From: Sulfuricurvum sp. PC08-66
Lineage (GTDB): Bacteria > Campylobacterota > Campylobacteria > Campylobacterales > Sulfurimonadaceae
Length of the DNA stretch: 64,000 bases
Reading direction: 5' to 3'
Assembly: GCA_000830255.1 (NCBI GenBank)
Contig: JQIT01000003.1
Location: forward strand, 186,001 to 250,000
Shown here: piece by piece, positions 1-9,603 of the stretch
Layout of the letters: each line of letters opens with the position of its first letter
How positions within the stretch are numbered: the first letter of the stretch is position 1
Notes under the pieces: generated by a model
Seen by the model: the letters and a program-made list of their open reading frames with translations, nothing else
Database searches by the model: none
What the model was told of the DNA's origin: nothing
Position numbers and translations under genes: made by a program

Positions 1-108
1 CTCCAAGCCCTCGCCCAACGCCCCTTCGATGCGCACCCTGACATGGAGCGCTACGCCCACCCTACGCCACTGGAATATCGCCATTTTGAGTTGTCATGCT
101 CTTCCTAA
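1..108 (+). CDS. selO: SelO/YdiU protein adenylyltransferase, C-terminal fragment
   Basis: The open frame enters from the left edge and ends at TAA 106-108, giving the last 35 residues only. They run from a Pro-Phe-Asp stretch through a Tyr-Ala-His-Pro segment to a terminal SCSS. The SelO pseudokinase family, which transfers AMP to Ser/Thr/Tyr of target proteins, ends this way: a Pro-rich segment and a terminal (S/C)-C-S-S, which in selenoprotein members is C-U-S-S. Here the penultimate-motif residue is an ordinary cysteine. The catalytic domain lies outside the window, so the call rests on the tail alone. Confidence 0.75.
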   Translation, partial: LQALAQRPFDAHPDMERYAHPTPLEYRHFELSCSS

Positions 109-177
109 AAGGGTAAGATTCATTAATTTCTTTTTCTTATACTTTTGGGCATTTCATCCCCCAATATAGGAGTCTTC

Positions 178-543
178 ATGTCCAAGCTCATTTTCACTCT
201 GCTCTTAGCGCTCTCCGCAATGTGGGGTGCCGCCTACGAAAAATCACTCTCTACCCAAGGTGTCGCACTTACCCTCACAAGCGCCCAACCCTTGGTCGTA
301 GGCAATAATACCTTCCACCTCGCCTTTGCCAATGCGCAAAATATCCAAGAGGTAAGTATCAAAGCCTTCATGCCTGAGATGCCTGGTATGCCCTACATGG
401 AGGATGTCGTCACCGCTATGCCCAAGGCAGGCAGCTTCACAAGCGTCGTCAACTTCTCGATGGGTGGCACGTGGCAGTTGCATATTTTTGTCACACTCAA
501 AGAGGGCAAAAAAGTGCGCCTCAAAACCGCTATCCATCTCTAA
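178..543 (+). CDS. Small exported FixH/YtkA-like protein heading the efflux operon
   Basis: A 121-residue protein. The frame opens at 145, but ATG 178 is preferred because a TAGGAG ribosome-binding site sits just before it and the protein then starts with a signal peptide (MSKLIFTLLLALSAMWGAAY). The mature part looks like one beta-sandwich domain with a Met-rich loop, MPEMPGMPYME, suited to copper or silver binding, and a WQLHIFV strand near the end, as in YtkA/FixH-like domains. The stop overlaps the start of the next gene (TAATG). Being first in a metal-efflux operon, it is probably a periplasmic metal chaperone; that is inference. Confidence 0.6.
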   Translation: MSKLIFTLLLALSAMWGAAYEKSLSTQGVALTLTSAQPLVVGNNTFHLAFANAQNIQEVSIKAFMPEMPGMPYMEDVVTAMPKAGSFTSVVNFSMGGTWQLHIFVTLKEGKKVRLKTAIHL

Positions 544-1724
544 TGTATCGCCTTATTGTTGCGCTAGGGCTTGCAGGATTACTGCAGGGTATGACCTTGG
601 AGGAGATTATCACTCACGCCAAAGCGCACAATCCAGCCTTGAAAGCCCAAACCCTCACGCGCGACAAATCGACCCTAGCCCTACGCACAGCCACGCTTTG
701 GAGTGACCCTACCCTCTCGATAGGACTCAATGATATTCCTGTCGATGACCCTCTCAATCGTGGCGCAGAACCGATGCAGACCCAAACCCTCTCGCTCACC
801 CAAGCACTCCCTGCATGGGGGCTTTTGGAGGCACAAAAGGCACTAGCCTCGCTGAACCAGAGACGCACCTCGCACGAATACGCCTCCCAAGAGCTGCAAC
901 TCATTCGCCAAATCAAACAAACAGCAGTGACGCTGTGGAAGATGGAATCGCTTTTGGCACTCACCCAAAGCTACAGCACTATCATCGACCAGCGTATCGC
1001 ACTGGATGCCTCGAGCGCTTCGCAAAATGCTTCACATGCGGCAATGATGCGTTCACAACTCACCCTCTATAATCTCAAACGCTCCCAAATAGCGCTACAC
1101 AATCGTATCGCGCCCCTCTTGGCAGAGCTAAAAGCGTATGCCAATATGGAGATATCCTCCCTGCAACTCTCCTTGCCTGCCCCTGTGATGATACCTAAGC
1201 CGACGCTGAGTGACAATCCAGAGTTGCAAAAGAGTGCGACCCTGACCCAAAGCGCCCAAGCCAAACGCGCCTTGGCACAAGCCCAAGCACAAATGCAACC
1301 CTTCGTGCAAGCCTCCTACAACCAGCGCCAAAATTTTAGTGACTATCTCTCTGTCGCATTGGGTGCCAAAATCCCGCTCTATGGTGCGCAAGAGGATGCT
1401 ATCGAGCAAAGCACCCTCGATATTGCCATCGCCCAAGCCAACCAAACTTCGCTCTCCAATAGCCAACAAGCACAGCTAGAGCGCTACTACAGTGCCATGC
1501 AGGAGCACGCCCAAAACTACGCGGTGTTGGTGCAGGAGAGTTTACCTACGTTGCAACACATGATTGAACTAGCAGGCGCTAGTATCAAAAACAGCGACTC
1601 TTTGATGCAGTATCTGCTACTGCTAGAGCAACAGTTCACCCTCAACCAAGAGCGTATCGAGCACATGGCGCAGTTTTATATCGAAAAAGCCTCTTTGGAG
1701 GCACTATTGAATAAGGAGCTTTAA
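543..1724 (+). CDS. TolC/CusC-family outer-membrane efflux protein
   Basis: About 393 residues from ATG 543, which overlaps the previous stop; the longer frame from 471 has no reason to be used. The N-terminus is hydrophobic (MYRLIVALGLAGLLQG) and acts as a signal peptide. The rest is mostly helix-forming, with the LEEIITHAKAHNPALKA pattern typical of the first TolC/OEP repeat and Ala/Gln-rich helices through the second. It would form the outer-membrane duct of a tripartite pump. It is slightly short for the family (usually 420-480), as is common in Campylobacterota. Co-directional with the adaptor and RND genes at 1 bp and overlapping spacing. Confidence 0.88.
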   Translation: MYRLIVALGLAGLLQGMTLEEIITHAKAHNPALKAQTLTRDKSTLALRTATLWSDPTLSIGLNDIPVDDPLNRGAEPMQTQTLSLTQALPAWGLLEAQKALASLNQRRTSHEYASQELQLIRQIKQTAVTLWKMESLLALTQSYSTIIDQRIALDASSASQNASHAAMMRSQLTLYNLKRSQIALHNRIAPLLAELKAYANMEISSLQLSLPAPVMIPKPTLSDNPELQKSATLTQSAQAKRALAQAQAQMQPFVQASYNQRQNFSDYLSVALGAKIPLYGAQEDAIEQSTLDIAIAQANQTSLSNSQQAQLERYYSAMQEHAQNYAVLVQESLPTLQHMIELAGASIKNSDSLMQYLLLLEQQFTLNQERIEHMAQFYIEKASLEALLNKEL

Positions 1725-1725
1725 G

Positions 1726-2706
1726 ATGCGCCTACTGCTACTGCTCTTGCCTCTGCTGCTGTGGGGAGAGTCCATCCAACAGCGCTTTGGTGTGCCCACC
1801 CAAAAACCGCAACGCCTTCTTGCGGCACCTACGATGCACCTCTATGGTTATGCCAAAACGTTGGAGCAGGAGCATATCGATATTGCGCCTCGTTTTGGTG
1901 GCTTTGTCACCCAGTTATGGGCGAATGAGCGCTACATCGAGGTGAAAAAGGGCGACAAGCTTGCACTGATTTACAGCCCTGATGTTTTACAAGCCAAAGA
2001 GGATTACATCAATGCTTTGAATTTCCAAGATGGCAAGCATGACAGCATGATAGCCAACAGTTTGGAGAAGCTTCATCTGTTGGGTATCGACCCCAAAGAG
2101 ATAACCGCCCTCTCCAAAAGCTCCAAAGCCTCTGCCTATACCACCCTCTACGCCCCCAAATCGGGCACGCTCTACGCCAAGACCATCAACGAAGGGAGCG
2201 CCTTCACCAAGGGTACTACGCTCTTTAGCATCGTCGATACACGTAGACTCTATGTCGATGTGGCAATTTTTGCTTCGCAATTAGCCCAAGCCCAAAAGCT
2301 CTCCACCTTCACCCTCACCCTACCCAACGGCACCAAGCGTACCGCGACACTGGACAAACTCCTGCCTATCGTCAACCCCAAAGAGGCAATTGCGACACTG
2401 CGTCTCCTTGTGGATAACAGCGACAGCGCACTCTTGGATGGAATGCTCGTGACGCTTGAAGCCAAACCCAAAGAACGTGAGGTACTCCTCATCCCACGCA
2501 GTGCCGCCATTCACAAAAAAGCGCAGTGGTACTGCTTCGTCGCAGGCGAATATGAGGGCGAATATGAACCACGCGCTATCGAACTAGCCCCTTTTGATGC
2601 GCAACACTATGAGGTGCTAGGGGGTATCGATGTCGATACGGCTATCGTCACCCATGCCCTTTTCATGCGTGATGCCGATGCCCAAATCAACGGTCTCTAC
2701 CCATGA
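1726..2706 (+). CDS. CusB-type periplasmic adaptor (membrane fusion protein)
   Basis: A 326-residue protein with an N-terminal signal peptide (MRLLLLLLPLLLWGES). It then has the lipoyl/barrel-sandwich hybrid pattern of RND adaptors: IAPRFGGFVTQLWANE, the KKGDKLALIYSPDVLQAKEDY hairpin start, and the return strand YAPKSGTLYAKTINEGS. A beta-barrel region follows. It should link the inner-membrane pump to the outer-membrane channel. One base separates it from the TolC gene, and it overlaps the RND gene by 4 bp (ATGA), so the three are translationally coupled. It lacks the extra N-terminal metal-binding domain of E. coli CusB. Confidence 0.88.
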   Translation: MRLLLLLLPLLLWGESIQQRFGVPTQKPQRLLAAPTMHLYGYAKTLEQEHIDIAPRFGGFVTQLWANERYIEVKKGDKLALIYSPDVLQAKEDYINALNFQDGKHDSMIANSLEKLHLLGIDPKEITALSKSSKASAYTTLYAPKSGTLYAKTINEGSAFTKGTTLFSIVDTRRLYVDVAIFASQLAQAQKLSTFTLTLPNGTKRTATLDKLLPIVNPKEAIATLRLLVDNSDSALLDGMLVTLEAKPKEREVLLIPRSAAIHKKAQWYCFVAGEYEGEYEPRAIELAPFDAQHYEVLGGIDVDTAIVTHALFMRDADAQINGLYP

Positions 2707-5700
2707 TTGCTTCGCTCATACGCGGCTCGATTCGTCACCCTTTTGTGGTGCTTTTTGCGACGGTATTGGCGTTTTTTGGTTCGTGGTGGGCGATTTTGGA
2801 GACACCGTTGGATGTATTGCCCGATTTGTCTCCGCCCCAAGTCATCGTACAGCTGACTTGGGCAGGGCAAAGTGCCGACATCGTCGAGGAGCAGGCGACC
2901 TATGCAGTCGTCTCACAGCTCTTGACCCTGCCACGCTTGGAGACGGCACGCGGTTTTTCGAGCTATGAAAACGGTCTCATCTACCTCATCTTCGAGGAGG
3001 GAACCGATCTCTATTGGGCGCGTAGCCGTGTCCAAGAGAGCCTCAGTGCCATCGTCGCCAAACTCCCCAAAGAGGTAGCCGTCGCACTAGGACCCGATGC
3101 CTCTGGCGTGGGCTGGGTCTATGAATATACGCTTAGCAGTACCACCCAAACCCTCCAAGCGCTTCGCACCTACCAAGAGTACACATTGCGCAATGCGCTT
3201 TTGAGTGTGAGTGGCGTGAGCGACGTGGCTACCGTAGGGGGATTCGTCCCCAACTACCAAATTACGTTGGATAACTACCGCCTCATCGAGCACAATCTCT
3301 CTATAGGTCAGGTGGTGCAAGCACTCAAAGCCAACCACAACGACACAGGGGGCAAGCTTCTCCTAGAGAATGGGTTTGAGTGGATGATTCAAGCCAAAGG
3401 ACGCGCCCAAACACCCCAAGATTTAAGCGCCATCGTCATCACCCAAAAGGGAGGCATCCCTCTCACGCTTGGCGATATAGGACGTGTCGAGAGTGTGCCC
3501 CAAAGCCGCAGAGGCACAGCCTATCTCGATGACCAAGGGCAAACCGTCGGCGGCATCGTCATGATGCGCTACGATGCCAACGCCTACGCTACTATCGAAG
3601 CTATCAAAGCCAAGCTTGCTACCCTCACGCGCGACGACATCACCCTCACAAGCGTCTATGACCGCTCTACCCTTATCGATGCGGCGATTGCGACACTCTC
3701 TACGACACTACTCGAAGAGAGCATTATCGTCCTCTTGGTCGTGGGGCTCTTTTTGTGGCATCTGCCCAGTGCTTTTATCGTGTTGGTGGTGTTGCCCCTC
3801 ACGGTGGGAGTGACCTTTTTGATGATGAAACTCGCAGGGGTGGGGTCGAATATCATGAGCTTGGGCGGTATTGCCATCGCTATTGGTGCGATGGTCGATG
3901 CGGCAATTGTCCTCATCGAAAACAGCCACGCCAGACTGCATGAAGCAACTCTACGTTTGGGTAGAGTACCTACGCCCCAAGAGCGCACCGTACTCCTCAT
4001 CGAAGCGACCCAAGAGGTGGGTCGTCCTATCTTTTTTGCCTTGATGGTGGTGGTACTCTCCTTTTTGCCCCTCTTTTTTCTCAACGGTCAAGAGGGTGCG
4101 CTCTTTGCCCCTTTAGCCTTTACCAAGAGCTTTGCCATGATTACGGGAGCCTTTTTGGCGATTACCTTGGTGCCTGTGCTTATCGCGTGGCTGGTCAAAC
4201 CCGTAGCGCAAAAACCGCACAAAATAGGCGCGGCAATTGTACGTGGGTATGGGCATCTGTTACGTCGACTTATGGCGTGGCGCTATGGCGTTTTGGCTCT
4301 CACCATTGCATTTTTATTGGCGTTGGTACCGCTCTATCAGAGCCTCAAATGGGAGTTTATGCCGATGCTCGATGAGCAAAGCATCATGTATATGCCCGTC
4401 ACCCCTTACGGTATCGGTATCGACCAAGCCCAAGCGCTTTTGGAGCAAACCAACAAAATTTTGATGCAATTTCCTGAAGTAGAGCACGTCTTTGGCAAGG
4501 CTGGACGCGCTAACACCGCCACCGACCCTGCACCGCTAGGGATGATAGAGAGCATCATCACACTCAAAAGCCGCGACCAATGGCGACCCAATATGACACC
4601 CCAAAAACTGCGTGATGCGATGGAAGAGGCGTTGCAAATCGGAGGATTGGTCAACTCATGGACCTACCCTATTCGTGGACGCATTGATATGTTGCTCAGC
4701 GGTATACGCACTCCTATTGGTATCAAACTTTATGGTGATGAGAGTGCCACGCTAGAGCACTACGCCAAGATAATAGAGGAGAAGCTACGCCAACTCGAGA
4801 TGACCCAATCGGTCTTTGCCGACCAAGCCCAAGCGGGCTACTACCTCACACTAGACATCGATGAAAAAGCAGTAGCCGCCTATGGCACGACCAAAGAGGC
4901 AGTGCTCCAAATGGTACGCAACGGCATTGGCGGTGCCACCATCGACCAGCTCTACAGCGGTATCGAGCGCTACGATATTAGCGTGCGACTCGAAGAGCAT
5001 CAGCGTGACTCTATTGAAGCCATACGTGCTTTGCCCCTCCAAACTGCCCGTGGTTTCGTCCCGCTAGAGGCGTTGGCACGTATCGATTATGAGACCAAAA
5101 GCTCCATCATCAAAACCGAAATGGGCAAACGTGTAAGCTACATCTACATCACGCCACGCGAGGGCATCACCGCCCAGAGCTACGTCCAAGCCGCCCAAGA
5201 GATAGTAGAGAGTATCACCCTCCCCCAAGGCACCTATTGGGCTTTCGCAGGTCAGAGTCAATACCTAGAGAGCGCGTGGAAGCAGATGCGTTGGGTGATT
5301 GGATTGGTCGTTGCGCTGACGCTTTTGCTCATCTATTGGGCGCTTTTGGACGGCTTGGCTACGCTCATTATCGCATCGACGCTTTGGGTGGCGATGGCAG
5401 GTGGCATTTTGCTCATCTATTGGCTAGATTTTGCGATGAGTATCGCAGTAGTAGTAGGATTTTTGGCACTCTTGGGGGTAGCGGCACAAGCGGCTATCGT
5501 GATGGTGATATTCATCAAAGAGCGTCTCGATACGATGCACGCTACGACACCATCTCAAAGGCAGGAGGCGATTATCGCAGGTGCCACTAGCAGACTACGT
5601 CCCAAACTCATGACCGTCGTGGCAATCATCGCGGGACTTGTACCTATTATGCTCTCGCACCAAGTGGGCAGTGAGGTGATGCAACGTATCGCAGCACCGA

Positions 5701-5789
5701 TGATAGGCGGCGTTGCCACCTCTGCGCTTTTGAGCCTAATTCTTATCCCTGTCCTCTACGCTATCGCGCTAGAGTGGCGACATCGATAG
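2703..5789 (+). CDS. cusA: CusA/CzcA-type heavy-metal RND efflux pump
   Basis: A 1028-residue inner-membrane proton antiporter of the HME-RND family. It starts in the first transmembrane helix, has the TPLDVLPDLSPPQVIVQ segment after it, and the conserved TM4 block GGIAIAIGAMVDAAIVLIEN, whose Asp is the proton-relay residue. Methionines suited to Cu(I)/Ag(I) transfer occur in the porter region (for example in EFMPMLDEQSIMYMP and MLLSGIRTPIGIK). This, with the Met-rich first protein of the operon, favours monovalent copper/silver over zinc/cobalt as substrate; that choice is inference. It ends 1 bp from the convergent PAS/GGDEF gene. Confidence 0.9.
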   Translation: MIASLIRGSIRHPFVVLFATVLAFFGSWWAILETPLDVLPDLSPPQVIVQLTWAGQSADIVEEQATYAVVSQLLTLPRLETARGFSSYENGLIYLIFEEGTDLYWARSRVQESLSAIVAKLPKEVAVALGPDASGVGWVYEYTLSSTTQTLQALRTYQEYTLRNALLSVSGVSDVATVGGFVPNYQITLDNYRLIEHNLSIGQVVQALKANHNDTGGKLLLENGFEWMIQAKGRAQTPQDLSAIVITQKGGIPLTLGDIGRVESVPQSRRGTAYLDDQGQTVGGIVMMRYDANAYATIEAIKAKLATLTRDDITLTSVYDRSTLIDAAIATLSTTLLEESIIVLLVVGLFLWHLPSAFIVLVVLPLTVGVTFLMMKLAGVGSNIMSLGGIAIAIGAMVDAAIVLIENSHARLHEATLRLGRVPTPQERTVLLIEATQEVGRPIFFALMVVVLSFLPLFFLNGQEGALFAPLAFTKSFAMITGAFLAITLVPVLIAWLVKPVAQKPHKIGAAIVRGYGHLLRRLMAWRYGVLALTIAFLLALVPLYQSLKWEFMPMLDEQSIMYMPVTPYGIGIDQAQALLEQTNKILMQFPEVEHVFGKAGRANTATDPAPLGMIESIITLKSRDQWRPNMTPQKLRDAMEEALQIGGLVNSWTYPIRGRIDMLLSGIRTPIGIKLYGDESATLEHYAKIIEEKLRQLEMTQSVFADQAQAGYYLTLDIDEKAVAAYGTTKEAVLQMVRNGIGGATIDQLYSGIERYDISVRLEEHQRDSIEAIRALPLQTARGFVPLEALARIDYETKSSIIKTEMGKRVSYIYITPREGITAQSYVQAAQEIVESITLPQGTYWAFAGQSQYLESAWKQMRWVIGLVVALTLLLIYWALLDGLATLIIASTLWVAMAGGILLIYWLDFAMSIAVVVGFLALLGVAAQAAIVMVIFIKERLDTMHATTPSQRQEAIIAGATSRLRPKLMTVVAIIAGLVPIMLSHQVGSEVMQRIAAPMIGGVATSALLSLILIPVLYAIALEWRHR

Positions 5790-5790
5790 T

Positions 5791-7785
5791 TTAGTCCCCT
5801 TTGACGCGGTTGCGTCCCCCTGCTTTTGCCGCATAGAGTGCTCTATCTGCACGCTCGATAAGGGCGTGTTCGGTATCGTCGTGCACATATTGCGCGATAC
5901 CTAGCGAAACGGTCACGCGCCCTACGATACCAAAATCGAATGCCTGAACGGCCAATCGAAGCTTCTCAGCGCGCAGTTTTGCTCCTTTGATGTCGGTTTG
6001 GGGCATGATAATCAAAAACTCCTCACCGCCCCATCGACCCACGGTATCGCTCTCACGTCCGCCGTTGCGTAGAATAAGTGCAAGTTGTTTGAGCACCGTA
6101 TCGCCTATTTGGTGTCCGTGCGTATCGTTGACCGATTTGAAGTGGTCGATGTCCAGCAAGATAATAGAGAGTGGCACGGTATAACGATGCGCTTGGGTAA
6201 GCTCATAGGCGAAGACCTCATCGAGTTTGAGTCGATTGTAGAGTCCCGTGAGCCGGTCGGTGATAGAGAGCTCCTCGACACGCTTGCGGTTGGTGATGTC
6301 TTGGCGGATAGAGGTGTAGCCCGTTTTTCGCCCCTCGTCGTCGTAGATAGGAGAGATGATAGCGTGTACCCAATAGGCGGTATCGTCTTTGGCGAGGTTC
6401 ATCATCTCGCCCTCCCATGTCTCGTTGTTGGTGAGGTGTCGCCACATCGTCTCGTAAATTTCAGGTGCCATATCGGGGTGGCGTACAATTCGGTGATTGT
6501 GCCCGATAAGCTCTTCGGGGGTGTATTTGGACATGCGGCAAAAAGCTTTTGAGACCGCGGTAATAGTGCCTTCCAAATCGGTCGATGAGGTGTTGATATA
6601 CTCATCGACCAGCCCCATATACTCCTTCATCTCACGCTCTAGACGTTTGGCTTGGGTGATATCCTTGGTCGCCAAAAGCATACGACCCTCATCGGGCATC
6701 AGCGCAATAGAGAGATTGACATAGATGCGCTCTCCCGTTTTGGTGCGGTACGATTTTTCTACATTTTCGATAGAGCGCTTGGAGAGCACCTCTTGGCGCA
6801 GTAGCGTATCTTTGGGTGCGTGTGTGACGGGTTCTAAATGCGTACAGCTCATCGAGAGTAGCTCTTGGGTGGAGTAGCCCACCATCGAGCGATAAGCGGC
6901 ATTCACATACAAAAATTTCCCCTCCAAATCGATAATAGCTATACCATCTTTGGTGGTGCTCAAAATCGTCTCGAGTTCACGGTTGTGAATGGCCAGCTCT
7001 TGTTGCAGGCGCGTCGATTGGGTGACATCTTGGATAGTGCCTTGGGTGAAGATAGCGTTGCTTGCCTCATCGTAGGAAGTACGCCCATTTTCGATGACAT
7101 ACTTGATGCGTCCATCCGCCATGAGAAGTCGATGTTCGATGTGGTAGGGTTTGTGTGCTTTGATAGAGGTATCAAAAGCGTCATTGACCTTGTTCACATC
7201 GTCGGGGTGAATAGCGTGCAAAAAGCCCTCATAGGTAGGCAAAAATTTCGTAGCATCTATCTCGAAGATACGAAAGATTTCGTCGCTCCACTCCAGATGA
7301 TTGTGCACCAAATCCAAGCTCCAGCTCCCTACTTTGGCGATGCGTTGGGCTTCATTGAGGCGTTGTGTGGATTCGACGAGACGATATTGCGTCTCCTCCT
7401 CTTGGGTATTGTCGATGATGTAGCCTACGTAGTGGGTAATGGCACCGCTCTCGCCACGGACAATGACAGTGGTATCTTTGATCCATCGATACTCCCCATC
7501 CCCATGCAGTAAACGATAGGGCGCATGCTCAAAAGTGCGTGAGGTTTTGCCACCGTGCTCGATGACCTCTTGGGTGACACGTGCCAAATCGTCGGGGTGT
7601 ACTAGCTTGGCATAGACAGCGCGACCCTCTACAAAATCCTCACACGTATACCCCAAAATGCGCTTGACATTGCCTGACACCGCATCGACGCTCCATTGTG
7701 CATCGTTGCGCCAAATAAACACCACCACAGGACCTTGAGCGAAGAGCTCACTGTGCATAATGCCGTAATAATCTTCACGAAGCAT
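5791..7785 (-). CDS. PAS-repeat diguanylate cyclase (soluble)
   Basis: A 664-residue cytoplasmic protein without membrane segments. It has four PAS domains with PAC-like ends (roughly 10-135, 140-265, 270-385, 395-500) and a C-terminal GGDEF domain. Examples of PAS signatures are YRWIKDTTVIVRG, IDLEGKFLYVNAAYRSMVGY and GYTSIRQDIT. The active-site loop is GRWGGEEF near residue 585. An RESD motif (RxxD inhibitory site) stands five residues before it, so synthesis of c-di-GMP is probably subject to product inhibition. No EAL domain is present. An AAGGGG ribosome-binding site lies 5 nt before the ATG. Ligands sensed by the PAS domains are unknown. Confidence 0.92.
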   Translation of the reverse strand: MLREDYYGIMHSELFAQGPVVVFIWRNDAQWSVDAVSGNVKRILGYTCEDFVEGRAVYAKLVHPDDLARVTQEVIEHGGKTSRTFEHAPYRLLHGDGEYRWIKDTTVIVRGESGAITHYVGYIIDNTQEEETQYRLVESTQRLNEAQRIAKVGSWSLDLVHNHLEWSDEIFRIFEIDATKFLPTYEGFLHAIHPDDVNKVNDAFDTSIKAHKPYHIEHRLLMADGRIKYVIENGRTSYDEASNAIFTQGTIQDVTQSTRLQQELAIHNRELETILSTTKDGIAIIDLEGKFLYVNAAYRSMVGYSTQELLSMSCTHLEPVTHAPKDTLLRQEVLSKRSIENVEKSYRTKTGERIYVNLSIALMPDEGRMLLATKDITQAKRLEREMKEYMGLVDEYINTSSTDLEGTITAVSKAFCRMSKYTPEELIGHNHRIVRHPDMAPEIYETMWRHLTNNETWEGEMMNLAKDDTAYWVHAIISPIYDDEGRKTGYTSIRQDITNRKRVEELSITDRLTGLYNRLKLDEVFAYELTQAHRYTVPLSIILLDIDHFKSVNDTHGHQIGDTVLKQLALILRNGGRESDTVGRWGGEEFLIIMPQTDIKGAKLRAEKLRLAVQAFDFGIVGRVTVSLGIAQYVHDDTEHALIERADRALYAAKAGGRNRVKGD

Positions 7786-7808
7786 GTTACCCCTTTACAT
7801 TGTCACAA

Positions 7809-8603
7809 TCATTGTAACACATTGGCATAATTTTGCGCCAAGTGATAATAAGCTGGCAACATCCATGCGTAGGGCAATATATCTTGCTGGGGCGGGTCGA
7901 TACGTCCCAAATAGCGTGCTGTTCCATGATGCACAAAACTCGCAGGCATCGATTGTAATGTTTGCAGCGCCATGCCCAATGCTCCCATCTGCTCCGTATC
8001 GACCCCCGACAAGAGGTGCTGTATCACCTCGATATTGCGCGACTCCCATGTAGGCACGGGGTCGAGGATATGGACATAGCGTCGATGCTCAAGCCGCTTC
8101 ATCCCCTCCACAAAAGCACTGTTGCCTACGGCTTGCATCCCGAAGCTTGCGACCTCGACCGCTTGACCTCTTTGGTACGCCAATGCGCCAAGCAGTAGTC
8201 CCACGCCACCCCCTAGACTATGCCCTGTGATAATGAGTCTGTGATGTTTGGGCAGATGGGGCAAAATCGCTTGGGCGATATGCAAATACCCTGCATGTAC
8301 TTGCGCATTTGCGATTGCCCCAAAAGGGGCGGTTTGGTTTTGGGCGTTGGTGTGCCAATTCTCCAAGGAGTAGCTACCGCGTATGGCGACGATAGTCATA
8401 GTGTCGTAAGAGAGTAGCATCACAGGGACACCCTCGATAAGGTGTGCGGATACGCTGTAGCCTTGGGCATTGTAGTAGGAGCTGTTGTAGTTGGGCAGAT
8501 ACATATCAGCTGACAATCGCGCCAAAAATCTATCTTCTACAGCCCATGCCACGTTCACAACGAAGCTCAAAATCACTATGAAATGCATCCACCCTCTACG
8601 CAT
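7809..8603 (-). CDS. Exported class 3 lipase-like alpha/beta hydrolase
   Basis: A 264-residue protein beginning with a signal peptide that ends near VNVAWA, so the enzyme is probably periplasmic or secreted. The nucleophile elbow LIITGHSLGGGVG is typical of the fungal-lipase-like (class 3) family. A following DPVPTWE segment fits the catalytic Asp, and FVHHG or a later His the third member. A GGGAGAG ribosome-binding site precedes ATG 8603. It lies 23 bp from the GGDEF gene upstream of which it is read, on the same strand. The substrate (acylglycerol, phospholipid or other ester) cannot be read from the sequence. Confidence 0.8.
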   Translation of the reverse strand: MRRGWMHFIVILSFVVNVAWAVEDRFLARLSADMYLPNYNSSYYNAQGYSVSAHLIEGVPVMLLSYDTMTIVAIRGSYSLENWHTNAQNQTAPFGAIANAQVHAGYLHIAQAILPHLPKHHRLIITGHSLGGGVGLLLGALAYQRGQAVEVASFGMQAVGNSAFVEGMKRLEHRRYVHILDPVPTWESRNIEVIQHLLSGVDTEQMGALGMALQTLQSMPASFVHHGTARYLGRIDPPQQDILPYAWMLPAYYHLAQNYANVLQ

Positions 8604-8633
8604 CGAACTCTCCCACTTTTAGCTAGGAGTTAA

Positions 8634-8642
8634 TGCTACAAT
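8634..8642 (+). promoter_or_regulatory. Extended -10 promoter for the RluA-family gene
   Basis: TGCTACAAT is an extended -10 element (TGnTANAAT) in the 55 bp between the divergent lipase and pseudouridine synthase genes. It lies 17 bp before GTG 8659, so the 5' leader would be about 10 nt. No clear -35 is visible, which is usual in this class. Confidence 0.45.
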
Positions 8643-8658
8643 AACACCCATTAAAACA

Positions 8659-9603
8659 GTGAGCTTGCCCGTGCCCTTTGTCGTAGAACACTTCACCCTC
8701 GATACCCCACAAAAAGCTTTTCTCTTCTTGATGCGCACTTTTAATATCACCCAAAAAGAGGCGCAACGTCTCATCGCACGCGGACGGCTCTTCGTCGATG
8801 AGGTGCCTATGACGCACACCGCAGGCGTAGTGCAGGGCAGTTTCAAAGTCGTGCGCTTTGTCCCTGATACCCAAAACAATCCCCCTATTTTTCGCAACGA
8901 CGATTTCGCCGTCTTCGAAAAACCTAGCGGCATTCTCGTACACCCTAGCAACCGTCACACGCCCTACTCGCTCATCGATGAGGTTAAATTTCATCTGGGT
9001 GCCAATGCCAATATCACCCACCGTATCGACCAAGAAACAAGCGGATTGGTACTTGCGAGCTGTCATAAAGAGAGTGAGATTGCGCTCAAAGGGGCTTTTG
9101 AGCATCGCCAAATCAAGAAGGAGTATTTGGCGCTGGTGCGTGGACGTATTGATGAACCTATGCTCATCGATGAGCCTATCGATAGACACCCCGACCAAGA
9201 GGCGATAGTCAAGGTGATGATGCGTGTCGATGCGGCGGGCAAAGTATCCCAAACCTACATTGCACCGCTGAAATATTTTCCCCATCTGAATATGACAATG
9301 GTGAGCGCCAATCCCAAGACGGGTCGTCAGCACCAAATACGCGTCCATTTAGCGCACATAGGACACGCTATCGTGGGTGACCCACTCTATGGCATACCGC
9401 TGGATATTGCGGCGCGTTTTTTGGAGCGTGAGCTTAGCCCGCAAGAGCGTCTGCACTACACCAAAGCGTCGCGTCTACTACTGCACGCAAATAGGCTCTA
9501 TTTTCACTACAACGAAGCGCGTTTTGACATCGCTTCTACAGCTGATTTTGAGGCAGAGTGTTACGCGGCGTTGGCACTCTCTTCGACGACACCACCTACG
9601 TAA
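8659..9603 (+). CDS. RluA-family RNA pseudouridine synthase
   Basis: A 314-residue enzyme that isomerises uridine in rRNA or tRNA. An N-terminal S4-like segment (ARGRLFVDEVPMTHTAG) is followed by FAVFEKPSGILVHPS and the catalytic motif HRIDQETSGLVLA, whose Asp attacks the base. NPKTGRQHQIRVHLAHIGHAIVGD is the second signature. Initiation at GTG 8659 is assumed; there is no visible Shine-Dalgarno and the leader would be very short. The last 43 bp overlap the 3' end of the convergent acyltransferase gene. Which RluA/C/D member it is, and so which site it modifies, cannot be decided by eye. Confidence 0.88.
   Translation: MSLPVPFVVEHFTLDTPQKAFLFLMRTFNITQKEAQRLIARGRLFVDEVPMTHTAGVVQGSFKVVRFVPDTQNNPPIFRNDDFAVFEKPSGILVHPSNRHTPYSLIDEVKFHLGANANITHRIDQETSGLVLASCHKESEIALKGAFEHRQIKKEYLALVRGRIDEPMLIDEPIDRHPDQEAIVKVMMRVDAAGKVSQTYIAPLKYFPHLNMTMVSANPKTGRQHQIRVHLAHIGHAIVGDPLYGIPLDIAARFLERELSPQERLHYTKASRLLLHANRLYFHYNEARFDIASTADFEAECYAALALSSTTPPT

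Noticed and set aside
471-542. Longer N-terminus for the TolC-type gene from ATG 471
   Set aside because: ATG 543 overlaps the previous stop and starts a proper signal peptide; the added 24 residues are read out of frame from the first gene.
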